NCBI RefSeq assembly: GCF_025642255.1 | Contig: NZ_CP106759.1 | Location: forward strand, 709,501-773,500 | Length of the DNA: 64,000 bases | From: Stenotrophomonas maltophilia | Lineage (GTDB): Bacteria; Pseudomonadota; Gammaproteobacteria; Xanthomonadales; Xanthomonadaceae | Direction of reading: 5' to 3' | Shown: in pieces, positions 1-8,527 of the stretch | How the letters are laid out: the number at the start of each line of letters is the position of its first letter | How positions within the stretch are numbered: position 1 is the first letter of the stretch | Program-made: the position numbers and the translations under genes | Notes under the pieces: model-generated | The model's input: only the letters and a program-made list of their open reading frames with translations | Databases searched by the model: none | Told to the model about the DNA's origin: nothing

Positions 1-774
1 CTCGACCAGGCCGGTATCCAGTACGTGCTGGCGCAGGGGGCCGTTGTCGATGCTCAGCACCTGCATGTGCTGGCGGGTCAACACCCAGGTCCAGCCGCCC
101 GGTGCCGCCCCCAGGTCGGCCGCGCGCATGCCGGGTTTCACCAGTGCCTCGCGTTCTTCCGGCGCCAGCAGCGTCAGCAGGGCTTCGTCCAGCTTCAGCG
201 CCGAACGCGAGGGGGCCTCCGGCAGCAGTTTCAGGCGCGGAATGCCCAGTGCCCACGGTGCGCTGTCGGCGGGGGCGGCCACGCAGATGAAGGCGTGGGT
301 GCCGTCGACGAACACCACGTGCAGGCGTGGCAGCCGTGCATTGGGCTTGTCGCTGAGCTTGCCGGCCTTGCGCAGCGCCGGGCGCAATGCGTTGCCGAAA
401 GCACGGGCGAGCCCGGACAGCGGCTTGCCGGCATCCGAATCCGGATGTTCGACCCACAGATCACCAAAGCGTGGCGCATCGGCCAGCACCTCCAGCATCG
501 GCGTGATGCGATCGGCCGGATCCAGCTGCGGCAGTTCAGCCAGCACCACCAGCTTCTGCCGCGCGAAGATCAGGCCGCGCCACGGCAACCGCGGTGCCAG
601 CGCGGCCGCTTCGTCGCACATGAACAACACATAGCCGTCATTGCGCTGGGTACGTGCGTAGCCGGCGAAGCCTGCCTCACCGGCGCGGAACTGCAGTTCG
701 CCGGCCAGCTCCGGCTCGAAGCCCTGGCGGCACAGGCACAGCAGGCCGATGCCGGCCTCAGTAACGGGCGCCAT
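1..774 (-). CDS. rlmM: 23S rRNA 2'-O-ribose methyltransferase RlmM (5' part, cut by window edge)
   Basis: Reading the minus strand from the ATG at 774 gives 258 open codons running off the left edge. The protein starts MAPVTEAGIGLLCLCRQGFE and later has the SAM-binding segment DLGAAPGGWTWVL near residues 222-234, as in RlmM, which methylates the 2'-OH of C2498 in 23S rRNA using S-adenosylmethionine. An N-terminal THUMP-like part precedes the Rossmann methyltransferase fold. The ATG overlaps the 3' end of the upstream deaminase gene by 17 bases, so the two are probably co-transcribed. The C-terminus, with the rest of the catalytic lysine/aspartate set, lies outside the window. Confidence 0.9.
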   Translation of the reverse strand, partial: MAPVTEAGIGLLCLCRQGFEPELAGELQFRAGEAGFAGYARTQRNDGYVLFMCDEAAALAPRLPWRGLIFARQKLVVLAELPQLDPADRITPMLEVLADAPRFGDLWVEHPDSDAGKPLSGLARAFGNALRPALRKAGKLSDKPNARLPRLHVVFVDGTHAFICVAAPADSAPWALGIPRLKLLPEAPSRSALKLDEALLTLLAPEEREALVKPGMRAADLGAAPGGWTWVLTRQHMQVLSIDNGPLRQHVLDTGLVE

Positions 775-1318
775 CGCCTTCCCCATAGGAGCGCAGCACA
801 CTGCGCGCAGCGTCGCGGTTCAGGCCCTGCACCACCTCGATGCCGCGCTTGTTGAGCTCGCCCACCCAGTCGGCTGGCAGCGGGCCTTCGTCGAACGGGG
901 TCAGTTCCTCTACATCGGCGGCACTGGCGCCGATCAGCAGGCGGTCGATGCCGGCCCACACCGTAGCGCCGTAACACTGGCAGCACGGCTGCGAGCTGGT
1001 GGCCAGGGTGACCGGCGACAGCACGGCATTCAGGCGCGGCGTCTGCAGGCGCTGCTGGGCCAGCATGTAGGCCATGTTCTCGGCATGTGCCAACGAGGTG
1101 GCATGCGGCATCACCCGGTTCACGCCGGCGGCGATCACCTTGTCGTCCGGACCGAACACCACGGCGCCGAACGGGCCGCCGCTGGCGTGCGCGACGTTCT
1201 GGCGCGACAGCTCGATGGCCAGCGCGACCTTGGCCTCATCGCCGGGATATCGACGATCCAGGTCGATCTGGTCGTGGATCCAGGCGGGAAGGGTCAGGTG
1301 GACTTGCGCATACAGCAT
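758..1318 (-). CDS. nucleoside/guanine deaminase-family protein (CDA fold)
   Basis: This 186-residue protein has the zinc-binding deaminase signature: HAE at 78-80 (zinc ligand and proton-shuttle Glu) and PCCQC at 111-115, supplying the two Cys ligands. It also has the SGGPFGAVV segment near 46-54 typical of guanine/tRNA-adenosine-type deaminases. It should hydrolytically deaminate a purine or pyrimidine base or nucleoside in the cytoplasm. Length and layout fit the guanine deaminase-like branch better than TadA, but the substrate cannot be fixed from sequence alone. It lies immediately upstream of rlmM on the same strand, with a 17-base overlap. Confidence 0.85.
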   Translation of the reverse strand: MLYAQVHLTLPAWIHDQIDLDRRYPGDEAKVALAIELSRQNVAHASGGPFGAVVFGPDDKVIAAGVNRVMPHATSLAHAENMAYMLAQQRLQTPRLNAVLSPVTLATSSQPCCQCYGATVWAGIDRLLIGASAADVEELTPFDEGPLPADWVGELNKRGIEVVQGLNRDAARSVLRSYGEGDGARY

Positions 1319-1725
1319 CGCGGGGGTGCCTCGTGTGGGGAATCAGGAAAGGACGGCGCGCAGTGTAGCCCGCCCCTGCCTGTATCGGGTGTGGGCGAGG
1401 GTCAGCCCGGCCTGTGGCCAGCTCGCCGCACAGGCGCGCAGCGGGTGCAGGATGGGGGCGAAAGCGTGGCCGTTGACCCTGCAATCGGCTCGCACGGGCG
1501 ATCGGCATTGCGTAGCGCAAACAGGCGAATGGCCAGGAATGAGCGCGCCTTCAGCAGGTCGTCGAAGGCTTCGATGCTTCGGGTGAACAGGCAGCACGGG
1601 CACGAGCTGTCGTCGTCATCGCTGCGGATGGATGCATCCACCCGCAGCGCGTTTGTGCGCCAACGGCTCCAGCATCATGGTGCGCTTGGTGTTCAGAAAC
1701 ACGCAAAGCGCCGGTCTGGCCCGAA
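1319..1725. other. 407 bp gap without a supported gene
   Basis: Short open frames exist on both strands, including a GTG-started 79-codon minus frame at 1402-1641 with a CPCC motif. None has a convincing start, ribosome binding site or recognisable family. The gap sits between the conserved deaminase gene and a low-GC orphan gene, so it may hold decayed accessory sequence. Confidence 0.4.
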
Positions 1726-2190
1726 CTAGTCAAGGTAGCTTGTTCCGGGAGTCGCTTTGTCCTGTTTGACGAGCTTCACCTTCAGCTCCCAGCCTTCAAC
1801 GCACTCCCTCCTGCCGCTGAACAGATAAAGAACTTCGCCTGCCGAAGCGTATTTCCTCATTATCGCGTTGTCTTCCAGATAGATCTGGCTGACAAAGACC
1901 ATGGGGACATCATCGATGAAGCGCCAACTGGGTCCTTGCAGCCATCGAGGAGCTTCGTCCATCGAGAGAAAATGGGTGGCGATTGTTTCGATCATCCACT
2001 CCCGGGTCGGCGCGGGGACGGAGTCGATCCACTTTATGTCCGGCCTTGGATGAGGCGTCGAGAGATACTCGCCATAGACCTTCAGCATGAAGGGCTCGGA
2101 CTCTCTCCCTTGTATGCCGACGCTCTTTTCCCGTTCAGCGATCCCGGAGAACGCCGCGCAGAAGATCATGAAATCCCGATCCATCTTCAT
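1726..2190 (-). CDS. hypothetical protein, low-GC orphan gene
   Basis: The 154-residue protein is not recognised. It has no signal peptide or membrane segment, is rich in Trp/Glu/Lys, and contains PRWLQGPSWRFIDDVPMVFVSQ at about 81-102, a tryptophan/proline pattern vaguely like the SMI1/DUF1963-type proteins that often act as immunity proteins (weak resemblance, inference only). Base composition is clearly more AT-rich than the flanking housekeeping genes, which suggests recent acquisition. It is preceded on the same strand by gene scraps (2191-2400). A start with ATG at 2190 is used; a second in-frame ATG at 2184 is also possible. Confidence 0.6.
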   Translation of the reverse strand: MKMDRDFMIFCAAFSGIAEREKSVGIQGRESEPFMLKVYGEYLSTPHPRPDIKWIDSVPAPTREWMIETIATHFLSMDEAPRWLQGPSWRFIDDVPMVFVSQIYLEDNAIMRKYASAGEVLYLFSGRRECVEGWELKVKLVKQDKATPGTSYLD

Positions 2191-2204
2191 GAGTGATTCC
2201 TATC

Positions 2205-2400
2205 AACCAAACTTCACACTGTCCTCGCCCGCCTCGTTGAGGAAGGCAGCGCTGAGGAAGTGGCCGGGGAAGACGTCGAGCATCGCCAGCGGGAAGACCA
2301 TGATGGCTTAGCCTACGAGACCAGCCCGGCCAACTCCATCGCCGAAATGAACTTCAGCAGCGGGTGCTGCGTCAGAAACCAGAGCAGGGGGGAAGGGCGG
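2205..2400 (-). pseudogene. C-terminal gene scraps upstream of the orphan gene
   Basis: On the minus strand two short open stretches occur. One is about 34 codons ending in the stop at 2207-2209 (reading ...FPLAMLDVFPGHFLSAAF...). Another ends in a TAG near 2320 and reads ...HPLLKFISAMELAGLVS. Neither has an extended upstream frame. They look like the 3' ends of genes left behind by deletion or recombination. Their families are not recognised. Low confidence. Confidence 0.3.
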
Positions 2401-2416
2401 TGATCATCGTTGGGGG

Positions 2417-2445
2417 CGCGCGGACGCCGTATCGGCGCCCGCGCG
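2417..2445 (-). terminator. strong stem-loop just downstream of glnS
   Basis: Twelve-base arms (CGCGCGGACGCC at 2417-2428 and its partner at 2434-2445, one G-T pair) enclose a 5-base loop 7 bases past the glnS stop. There is no clear U-run on the minus strand, so it may act as an mRNA 3' stabiliser or a weak terminator. Confidence 0.45.
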
Positions 2446-2451
2446 GTCGGC

Positions 2452-4200
2452 TCAGGCCGACCAGGTATCGCGCAGCGTCACGCTGCGGTTGAACACCGGC
2501 TTGGCTTCGGTGTGGTCGCGGCGGTCGGCAACGAAGTAGCCGGTGCGCTCGAACTGGAACGACTGCTCCGGCGCGGCGCTGGCCGCGGCCGGCTCGACAT
2601 AGCCGGTGACGGTGCGGCGCGATTCCGGATTGAGGTAGTCGCGGTAGGTCCTGCCTTCCGACTCGTCGTCCGGGTTCGGCACCGAGAACAGCCGGTCGTA
2701 CAGGCGGATCTCGGCCGGAACGCCGTGCACGGCGCTGACCCAGTGAATGGTGCCCTTGACCTTGCGGTTGGCCCCTTCCATGCCGGGGCGCGACTCCGGA
2801 TCCAGCCAGCCGCGCAGCTCGGTGATGGTGCCGTCGGCATCCTTGATCACCTCATCGCAGCGGATGATGCCGGCACCACGCAGGCGCACTTCGCCGCCCG
2901 GGACCAGGCGCTTCCAGCCCTTCGGCGGTACTTCGGCGAAGTCCTCGCGGTCGATCCAGACCTCGCGCGCGAACGGCACCTGACGGCTGCCGAAGCTCTC
3001 GTCCTTCGGATGGTTGCTGAAGGTGAGCTGTTCTTCATGGCCTTCGGGCAGGTTGGTCAGTACCAGCTTGAGCGGGTCGACCACGGCCATGCGGCGCGGT
3101 GCGGCGCCATCGAGGTCTTCGCGCAGCGCGCCTTCCAGCACGCTGAAGTCGATCAGCGAGTTCTGCTTGCTGATGCCCACGCGTTCGGCGAACAGGCGCA
3201 TTGCCGCCGGGGTGTAGCCGCGGCGACGCAGTCCCTGCAGGGTCGGCATGCGCGGGTCCTCCCAGCCGTCCACCAGCTGCTCGGTGACCAGCGCCATCAG
3301 CTTGCGCTTGCTCATCACCGTGTAGTTGATGTTCAGGCGCGAGAATTCGATCTGGCGCGGCTTGGCAGCTTCGCGCGGCAGGCCGGCATCGACCAGCGGC
3401 TGGGTCAGTGCGTCGTCATGGGCGAAATCGACGTTGTCCACGCACCAGTCGTAGAGCGGGCGATGGTCCTCGAATTCCAGGGTGCACAGCGAGTGGGTGA
3501 TGCCCTCGATCGAATCGCCCAGCGCATGCGCGAAGTCGTACATCGGGTAGATCGGCCACGCATTGCCGGTGTTCTGGTGCTCGACATGCTTGATGCGGTA
3601 CAGCGCCGGATCGCGCAGGTTGATGTTGCCGCTGGCCATGTCGATCTTCGCGCGCAGGGTGCGCGCACCGTCCGGGAATTCACCGGCACGCATGCGGCGG
3701 AACAGGTCGAGGTTCTCCTGGACACTGCGGTCGCGCCACGGCGAGGGACGGCCCGGCTCGGTCAGGGTGCCACGGTAGGCACGCACTTCCTCGGCCGACA
3801 GGTCACACACATAGGCCTTGCCCTGCTCGATCAGCTTCTCGGCGGCGAGATAGTAGGCCTGGAAGTAATCGGAGGCGTGGCGCAGCTCGTTCCACTCGAA
3901 CCCCAGCCAACGGACATCATCCTGGATGGCGGCCACGTACTCCGGGTCTTCCTTGGCCGGATTGGTGTCGTCGAAGCGCAGGTTGCATACGCCGCTGAAC
4001 TCGCCGGCAATGCCGAAGTTCAGGCAGATCGACTTGGCATGGCCGATGTGCAGGTAGCCGTTCGGCTCCGGCGGAAACCGGGTCTTGATCGCCTGGTGCT
4101 TTCCGCTGGCCAGGTCCTCGCGCACGATCTGGCGGATGAAATCGCGCTTTTCGTGGCTGTCGGCGGGGGTCTCGGGGCTGGCGGGGGTGTGCTCGGACAT
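2452..4200 (-). CDS. glnS: glutaminyl-tRNA synthetase
   Basis: This cytoplasmic class I aminoacyl-tRNA synthetase (582 residues) charges tRNA-Gln with glutamine using ATP. The catalytic signatures are visible: [15 protein letters not shown] (HIGH motif, residues 51-54) and VMSKRKL near 290 (the KMSKS-type loop, MSKRK in GlnRS). A C-terminal anticodon-binding beta-barrel region follows, ending with the RDTWSA tail. Length is normal for bacterial GlnRS (about 550-580). It is monocistronic as far as can be seen. A cognate tRNA-Gln(TTG) lies at 42420 in this window. Confidence 0.98.
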   Translation of the reverse strand: MSEHTPASPETPADSHEKRDFIRQIVREDLASGKHQAIKTRFPPEPNGYLHIGHAKSICLNFGIAGEFSGVCNLRFDDTNPAKEDPEYVAAIQDDVRWLGFEWNELRHASDYFQAYYLAAEKLIEQGKAYVCDLSAEEVRAYRGTLTEPGRPSPWRDRSVQENLDLFRRMRAGEFPDGARTLRAKIDMASGNINLRDPALYRIKHVEHQNTGNAWPIYPMYDFAHALGDSIEGITHSLCTLEFEDHRPLYDWCVDNVDFAHDDALTQPLVDAGLPREAAKPRQIEFSRLNINYTVMSKRKLMALVTEQLVDGWEDPRMPTLQGLRRRGYTPAAMRLFAERVGISKQNSLIDFSVLEGALREDLDGAAPRRMAVVDPLKLVLTNLPEGHEEQLTFSNHPKDESFGSRQVPFAREVWIDREDFAEVPPKGWKRLVPGGEVRLRGAGIIRCDEVIKDADGTITELRGWLDPESRPGMEGANRKVKGTIHWVSAVHGVPAEIRLYDRLFSVPNPDDESEGRTYRDYLNPESRRTVTGYVEPAAASAAPEQSFQFERTGYFVADRRDHTEAKPVFNRSVTLRDTWSA

Positions 4201-4299
4201 GAGGCTGGGCGAAAAAGGGCAGAAAGACCAACAGTCTAGCGCGTAAGGGGAAGGGCTGCCGGGGTTGCGCCCGCGCTACCGGGCGCAGGGGGGCCAGGG

Positions 4300-4322
4300 G
4301 TAGCGCCGGGCCATGCCCGGCG
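4300..4322 (+). repeat. single SMAG-type REP (GTAG-headed palindrome)
   Basis: GTAG followed by CGCCGGGCCATGCCCGGCG forms a short hairpin in the gap between glnS and the DUF2007 gene. The GTAG head plus imperfect palindrome is the described layout of S. maltophilia SMAG repeats. A partial inverted partner (GCGCTACC) lies at about 4273-4280. Confidence 0.8.
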
Positions 4323-4384
4323 AGCGCAGCGGCGGCATTCAGCGCCCGGGCGTATGCTGGAGGCCTCTCCCGTGGAGCCGCCCC

Positions 4385-4648
4385 ATGCACATCGTGTACA
4401 AGGCCGACAATCTGTTCGACGCCCACCTGGTGAAGCACGCGCTGGAAGATGCCGGCATTCCTGCCTTCGTGTTTGGCGAGCAGCTGCTGGGGGGCATGGG
4501 CGAACTGCCGCTGTTTGGTGTATTGAGGGTCGGCATCCCCGACGCCGCGCGGGCCGAGGCTGAAGGCATCGTCGCCGGCCTGGACTTGGGCCACGCCGCC
4601 GACGCCCCCATTTCCGATGCAGACGACATTGCCGGCCTTCCGGCGTAG
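4385..4648 (+). CDS. DUF2007-type small signal-transducing-like protein
   Basis: From ATG 4385 this 87-residue protein reads MHIVYKADNLFDAHLVKHAL and continues with GIPAFVFGEQLLGGMGELP, the usual DUF2007 pattern of an alpha/beta fold covering about residues 1-65. The function of the family is unknown. A longer open frame from 4313 exists, but its extra N-terminus reads through a REP-derived spacer and lacks family similarity, so 4385 is preferred. msrA starts 9 bases downstream, suggesting one transcript. Confidence 0.85.
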   Translation: MHIVYKADNLFDAHLVKHALEDAGIPAFVFGEQLLGGMGELPLFGVLRVGIPDAARAEAEGIVAGLDLGHAADAPISDADDIAGLPA

Positions 4649-4657
4649 GAGCGCATC

Positions 4658-5344
4658 ATGTTGGGAATCGGACAGGGCATCCTGGGCATCGGCGCCTTCA
4701 AGCAGCGCCTGCCGCGCCCGGAAGAGGCGCTGCCAGGGCGTGATCAGCCACTGCCGCTGCACAGCAACCAGCACTTCGTGAACAGTCACCCGCTGAAGGA
4801 CCGCTTTGCCGGCCTGCAGCAGATCCGTTTCGCGCTTGGCTGCTTCTGGGGAGCCGAGCGCAAATTCTGGTCGGAGCCGGGCGTGTACAGCACGTCGGTC
4901 GGCTATGCCGGCGGCGTCACGCCGAATCCCACCTATGAAGAAGTCTGCTCCGGCCTCACCGGCCACACCGAAGTGGTGCAGGTGGTGTTCGATCCGAAGG
5001 TGGTGAGCCTGGAACGGCTGCTGCAGCTGTTCTGGGAAAGCCACGACCCGACCCAGGGCATGCGCCAGGGCAACGACACCGGCACCCAGTACCGTTCGGC
5101 GATCCATGCCACCGACGAAACGCAGTCCGCCGCTGCGCTGGCCAGCCGCGAGGCCTACCAGGCGCAGCTGGACGCGGCCGGCTACGGCCCTATTACCACT
5201 GAGATCGTGTTCCCGGCGCCGGAGTACTACTACGCCGAGGACTATCACCAGCAGTACCTGGCGAAGAACCCGAACGGTTACTGCGGCATCGGCGGCACCG
5301 GGGTGAGCTGCCCGATCGGGCTGGATGTGGAGGCGCCGCGCTGA
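4658..5344 (+). CDS. msrA: peptide-methionine (S)-S-oxide reductase
   Basis: MsrA repairs methionine-S-sulfoxide in proteins using thioredoxin. The 228-residue protein carries the catalytic GCFWGAER motif with Cys62, the conserved GYAGG and GHTEVV stretches, and a C-terminal [13 protein letters not shown] tail whose Cys is a candidate resolving residue. The N-terminal ~50 residues match the extended MsrA type (E. coli-like) rather than the short form. It follows the DUF2007 gene closely. A bidirectional terminator lies at 5618. Confidence 0.96.
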   Translation: MLGIGQGILGIGAFKQRLPRPEEALPGRDQPLPLHSNQHFVNSHPLKDRFAGLQQIRFALGCFWGAERKFWSEPGVYSTSVGYAGGVTPNPTYEEVCSGLTGHTEVVQVVFDPKVVSLERLLQLFWESHDPTQGMRQGNDTGTQYRSAIHATDETQSAAALASREAYQAQLDAAGYGPITTEIVFPAPEYYYAEDYHQQYLAKNPNGYCGIGGTGVSCPIGLDVEAPR

Positions 5345-5393
5345 CGCGCGGTGGTCCGCCTGCGGCGGGCAGAAGCGGAAAGCAACTGCCGAA

Positions 5394-5432
5394 GCAAAAG
5401 CCAGAGCCAAAGCCAAAGCCAAAGCGGCTCTG
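5394..5432. repeat. short AAGCCA-type simple repeat
   Basis: Six-base units related to AAAGCC are repeated about five times directly in front of the large palindromic element. Similar short simple tracts flank the other copies of that element in this window. Confidence 0.6.
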
Positions 5433-5450
5433 GGTTGCTGTGAGTAGGGC

Positions 5451-5564
5451 GGGGCGGTGTGGGTCGGCAGGACACGCCGTGAACCCATCCATGGGGGCTC
5501 GATGGCGCCATCCATGGCGCCAACGGTCCTGCCAACCCACACCACCCCACCTCCGACAGTTTCC
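5451..5564 (-). repeat. large palindromic element, copy 1
   Basis: Arms at about 5456-5473 and 5526-5543 are complementary except for one position. They enclose a ~52-base core containing CCCATCCATGGGGG and TGGCGCCATCCATGGCGCCA mini-palindromes. A box reading CTCCGACAGTTTCC follows on the right. The core matches, in inverted orientation, the cores at 5794-5845 and 34106-34156. The gap 5345-5944 between msrA and talB holds only this element, a terminator, a SMAG-like hairpin and copy 2; no gene was seen. Confidence 0.75.
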
Positions 5565-5617
5565 CGGTGACGGTGGGCAAGAGCGTGGGTTACTGACGAA
5601 CTGAAGGAAAACAAGAA

Positions 5618-5645
5618 GGACGCGGCCTTCGCCGCGTCCTTTTTG
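5618..5645. terminator. bidirectional terminator between msrA and talB
   Basis: GGACGCGGC (5618-5626), loop CTTC, GCCGCGTCC (5631-5639), then TTTTT on the plus strand. The minus strand continues into a T-rich CTTCTTGTTTTCC. It sits between convergent msrA and talB and can serve both. Confidence 0.88.
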
Positions 5646-5666
5646 TTTGATCCTGCGGTGTCTTTT

Positions 5667-5690
5667 GTAGAGCGGAGCCATGCTCCGCTC
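5667..5690 (+). repeat. SMAG-like GTAG-headed hairpin (variant sequence)
   Basis: GTAG is followed by AGCGGAGCCATGCTCCGCT, a self-complementary stretch of the same plan as the SMAG repeats but with a different stem sequence. Confidence 0.7.
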
Positions 5691-5753
5691 CGAGCAAGCG
5701 AAGCGCGCGACCCGCTGTTGCTCTTCCTTCTTCCTTCCGTGGAGGGCAGCCAC

Positions 5754-5873
5754 AGGAAACTGTCAGAGGGCGGGCGGGTCGGGTTCGCGGGAGTGTCCGC
5801 GGCATGGATGCCGCGGCCAAGCCTCCAGGGACGGATTCACGGCGTCTCCCGCGAACCCGACCCGCCCGACCCA
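5754..5873 (+). repeat. large palindromic element, copy 2
   Basis: The box AGGAAACTGTCAGAG is followed by a 23-base left arm (5771-5793) and, after a ~52-base core, a perfectly complementary right arm (5846-5868). The core carries GCGGCATGGATGCCGC and CCAAGCC, shared with the other copies. The arm sequences themselves differ between copies. Confidence 0.8.
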
Positions 5874-5944
5874 GCGCGGCGGTTGCTTCATGCCTTTCGC
5901 GACCAAGCCCCCGCCACGAGGGGCTCAGCCGTTGGCTGGAACCC

Positions 5945-6901
5945 TTACAGCGCCGCGCGGATCCGCTCGCGCAGCGCTTCCAGATCCTTGGCGAACGCCT
6001 CGATACCGGTCGCCAGCTTCTCGGTCGCCATCGGATCGGCAGCCAGATCCGCCGCAAACGTCGCCGCATCGATCGGGGTCACCGCCACGCCGTTACCCTC
6101 ACCGGGCACCAGCTTGCGCGGCAGCTCGCCGTGATCGGCGTCCAGCTTCTCCAGCAGATCCGGCGAAATGGTCAGGCGGTCGCAGCCGGCCAGCGCCTCG
6201 ATCTGTGCGGTGGAACGGAACGAGGCGCCCATCACCACGGTCGGCGAACCACGGCGCTTGAACTCCGCATATACGCTGCGCACGAACTTCACGCCCGGGT
6301 CCTCATCGATGTTGGCCGGGGTCTGGCCGTTGGCCACGTACCAGTCAAGGATGCGGCCGACGAACGGCGAGATCAGGAACGCGCCCGCTTCGCTGCAGGC
6401 CAGCGCCTGGGTCGGGTTGAAGATCAGCGTCAGGTTGCAGTCGATGCCCTCGGCCTGCAGGATCCGCGCCGCTTCCACGCCTTCCCAGGTCGCGGCGATC
6501 TTGATCAGGATCTTCTCGCGCGGTACGCCGGCATCGGCGTACATCTGGATGAACTGGCGGGCCTTGGCCACGGTGGCGGCGGTGTCGTACGCCTGGTCAG
6601 CATCCACCTCGGTGGACACGCGGCCCGGCACCAGCGTGCTGAGCAGCGCGCCGACGCCGATGGTCAGCCGATCGGCCACCGCATGCACCACGGCCTCGCG
6701 GTCGCCGCTCTGCTGACGGCCCCAGGCCAGTTCGCGCTCGATCAGATCGGCATAGACCGGCAGGTCCAGTGCCTTCTTCACCAGGGTCGGGTTGGTGGTG
6801 CAGTCCACCGGCTGCAGGCGCTTGATCGCCTCGTAGTCACCGGTATCGGCAACGACCACGGACAGTTCGCGCAGCTGGGACAGTTTGGACGAGGTACTCA
6901 T
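5945..6901 (-). CDS. talB: transaldolase
   Basis: Transaldolase of the non-oxidative pentose phosphate pathway, transferring dihydroxyacetone units between sugar phosphates in the cytoplasm. The 318-residue length is that of the TalB (subfamily 1) type. Signatures seen are [13 protein letters not shown] at 32-44 and [11 protein letters not shown], whose Lys134 is the Schiff-base lysine; Asp19 and NLTLIF are also present. An AGGAG site lies ahead of the ATG. rnk lies 49 bases upstream on the same strand. Confidence 0.97.
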   Translation of the reverse strand: MSTSSKLSQLRELSVVVADTGDYEAIKRLQPVDCTTNPTLVKKALDLPVYADLIERELAWGRQQSGDREAVVHAVADRLTIGVGALLSTLVPGRVSTEVDADQAYDTAATVAKARQFIQMYADAGVPREKILIKIAATWEGVEAARILQAEGIDCNLTLIFNPTQALACSEAGAFLISPFVGRILDWYVANGQTPANIDEDPGVKFVRSVYAEFKRRGSPTVVMGASFRSTAQIEALAGCDRLTISPDLLEKLDADHGELPRKLVPGEGNGVAVTPIDAATFAADLAADPMATEKLATGIEAFAKDLEALRERIRAAL

Positions 6902-6950
6902 TACGGCTCCTGGTACGGGGAATCGGATCGCGCGCAGTGCGCAGCGGAGA

Positions 6951-7355
6951 TCAGGGACGGTCGTTGTGCACTGCGGTCACGCGCAGGCGCAGCTTGCGAC
7001 CACCGGGTGCAGTCCAGTCGATGCTCTGGCCGACCGACAGGCCGAGCAGGGCACTGCCGACCGGGGCCAGCACGGAAACCTTGCCTTCATCGACGTTGGC
7101 TTCGCGGGGGAAGACCAGGGTCAGGACGTGCTTCTCGCCTGAGACCCCATCTTCGCACTCCACGCGGGAATGCATCATGACGATGCCTTTGGGAATCTGG
7201 TCCGGCGCCAGCACGGTGGCCCGGTTGAGTTCTTCGGCAAGCGCGAGCGCGGCAGGCGTCTGGCTCAGCGCAGGGGCTTCGAGCATGGCCTCCAGGCGGT
7301 CCATGTCGAAGGTTGAGACAGTGATCGACGGCGGCAGGCCGCTGGCGGTGTTCAT
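6951..7355 (-). CDS. rnk: Rnk, nucleoside diphosphate kinase regulator (GreA/B-like)
   Basis: The 134-residue protein has an N-terminal helical arm (to ~50) and a C-terminal GreA/GreB-type FKBP-like domain with [13 protein letters not shown] and [22 protein letters not shown], the Rnk hallmark. Rnk proteins bind RNA polymerase without the long Gre coiled coil and affect nucleotide pools. AAGGAG precedes the ATG. It sits between oxyR (upstream, separated by a terminator) and talB. Confidence 0.9.
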   Translation of the reverse strand: MNTASGLPPSITVSTFDMDRLEAMLEAPALSQTPAALALAEELNRATVLAPDQIPKGIVMMHSRVECEDGVSGEKHVLTLVFPREANVDEGKVSVLAPVGSALLGLSVGQSIDWTAPGGRKLRLRVTAVHNDRP

Positions 7356-7382
7356 GTAAAACTCCTTGGTTGAAAACCATGC

Positions 7383-7408
7383 AAAAGGCGGCGCCTGCTG
7401 GCGCCGCC
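7383..7408 (-). terminator. rho-independent terminator of oxyR
   Basis: On the minus strand GGCGGCGCC, loop AGCA, GGCGCCGCC is followed by TTTTGC, between the oxyR stop and the rnk start. Confidence 0.85.
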
Positions 7409-7477
7409 TGTCTGTATTGTGGGGACAAATGCGACCGGAATCGACTCCTGCCGCTCGAGGCCGGGGAGGCCGGGGTG

Positions 7478-8443
7478 TCAGCCGTTCAGCGCGGGGCCGG
7501 GAAGGCTGGCCGGATCGGCGGCCGTGCCATTGGCGGCTTCCAGCGTGAACAGCGCATGCGGCAGGCGCTTGAACTGGCTGGCCAGCTCCATCAGGAAGTC
7601 GTTCATCGCCGAGCTGCGGCGCCAGACCATCGCAATACGGCGGCTGGGCCGGCCCTCACCGATGAAATCGAGCAGGCGGATGTTGTTCGAGCGCGGGACG
7701 GGGGGCTGCACCGACAGGCTTGGCAGCAATGTGATGCCGACATCGGCGGCCACCATCTGCCGCAATGTTTCCAGGCTGGTGGCGCGGAACTCGGATTTCT
7801 CGTTGGCGCCGAACAGCCGGCACACTTCCAGCGCCTGGTCGCGCAGGCAATGGCCGTCTTCCAGCAGCAGCAGCTTCTGCGTGGCCAGTTCCTGCACATC
7901 CAGATGGGCGCGCTGGGCAAGCGGATGGCGACCGGAAACGGCCAACAGGAACGGCTCCTCGAACAGGAACTCGGCGTGCAGCTGGTCGTCGATCACCGGC
8001 AGTGCCAGCAGCGCGGCATCGAGCTTGCCTTCGCGCAGGCGCTCCAGCAGCACATCGCTCTTCTCTTCGACCAGCAGCAGTTCCAGTTCCGGGAAACGTT
8101 CGCGGATGCGCGGGATCACATGCGGCAGCAGGTACGGGCCCAGGGTCGGGAAGATTCCCAGGCGCACCGTGCCGGCTTCCGGATCGCGGCTGCGCCGTGC
8201 CGCTTCCTTCAGCTGCTCCACCTCGGACACGATCACCCGCGCCCGTGCAGCGGCTTCCTGGCCGGCCGGGGTCAGCATCACCTTGCGGGGGGCCCGCTCG
8301 ACCAGCGGCAGGCCCAGCTCTTCTTCCAGCTTGCGGATCTGGGTGGACAACGTGGGCTGGCTGACGAAGCACGACGCGGCAGCCCGACCGAAATGCTTGT
8401 GGTCGGCCAGGGCTACCAGGTACTTCAGATCGCGTAGATTCAT
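7478..8443 (-). CDS. oxyR: hydrogen peroxide sensor/activator OxyR (LysR family)
   Basis: The protein (321 residues from the ATG at 8443) has an N-terminal LysR winged helix beginning MNLRDLKYLVALADHKHFGR and the OxyR-specific redox segment LLLLEDGHCLRDQALEVC, placing cysteines exactly at 199 and 208, as in E. coli OxyR, where they form the activating disulfide. An upstream in-frame GTG at 8449 would add two residues; ATG 8443 matches the family start. It lies 84 bases downstream of ahpF and should activate ahpC through the operator at 10984-11016. Confidence 0.97.
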   Translation of the reverse strand: MNLRDLKYLVALADHKHFGRAAASCFVSQPTLSTQIRKLEEELGLPLVERAPRKVMLTPAGQEAAARARVIVSEVEQLKEAARRSRDPEAGTVRLGIFPTLGPYLLPHVIPRIRERFPELELLLVEEKSDVLLERLREGKLDAALLALPVIDDQLHAEFLFEEPFLLAVSGRHPLAQRAHLDVQELATQKLLLLEDGHCLRDQALEVCRLFGANEKSEFRATSLETLRQMVAADVGITLLPSLSVQPPVPRSNNIRLLDFIGEGRPSRRIAMVWRRSSAMNDFLMELASQFKRLPHALFTLEAANGTAADPASLPGPALNG

Positions 8444-8501
8444 CCTCACATCCCAGGGATAACGGACCGGCTGGCGGCGTGGTCACCCCGCAGCTGACAA
8501 T

Positions 8502-8521
8502 GCTCCCGGCAACCCGGGAGC
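8502..8521 (-). terminator. stem-loop between ahpF and oxyR
   Basis: GCTCCCGG / CCGGGAGC with a 4-base loop lies 7 bases after the ahpF stop, with only a weak U-run (ATTGTC) behind it. It may be a partial terminator or an mRNA 3' end stabiliser. Confidence 0.5.
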
Positions 8522-8527
8522 AGTGGA

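Noticed and set aside
1402-1641. 79-codon minus-strand frame with a CPCC motif
   Set aside because: GTG start without a ribosome site, no recognised family, and overlapping frames of similar length on the other strand.
2410-4239. Long plus-strand open frame (609 codons) over glnS
   Set aside because: Antisense shadow of the clearly conserved glnS; no domain seen.
3917-5614. 565-codon minus-strand frame over msrA and the repeat region
   Set aside because: Antisense to DUF2007 and msrA and reads through repeats; composition typical of high-GC shadow frames.
5451-5873. Terminal inverted repeats of an insertion sequence or MITE
   Set aside because: Arms differ between copies and no target-site duplications or transposase were visible; a structural element fits better.
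5345-5944. Possible small gene in the 600 bp msrA-talB gap
   Set aside because: All open frames cross palindromic repeats, a terminator and SMAG-like hairpins; no start or family.
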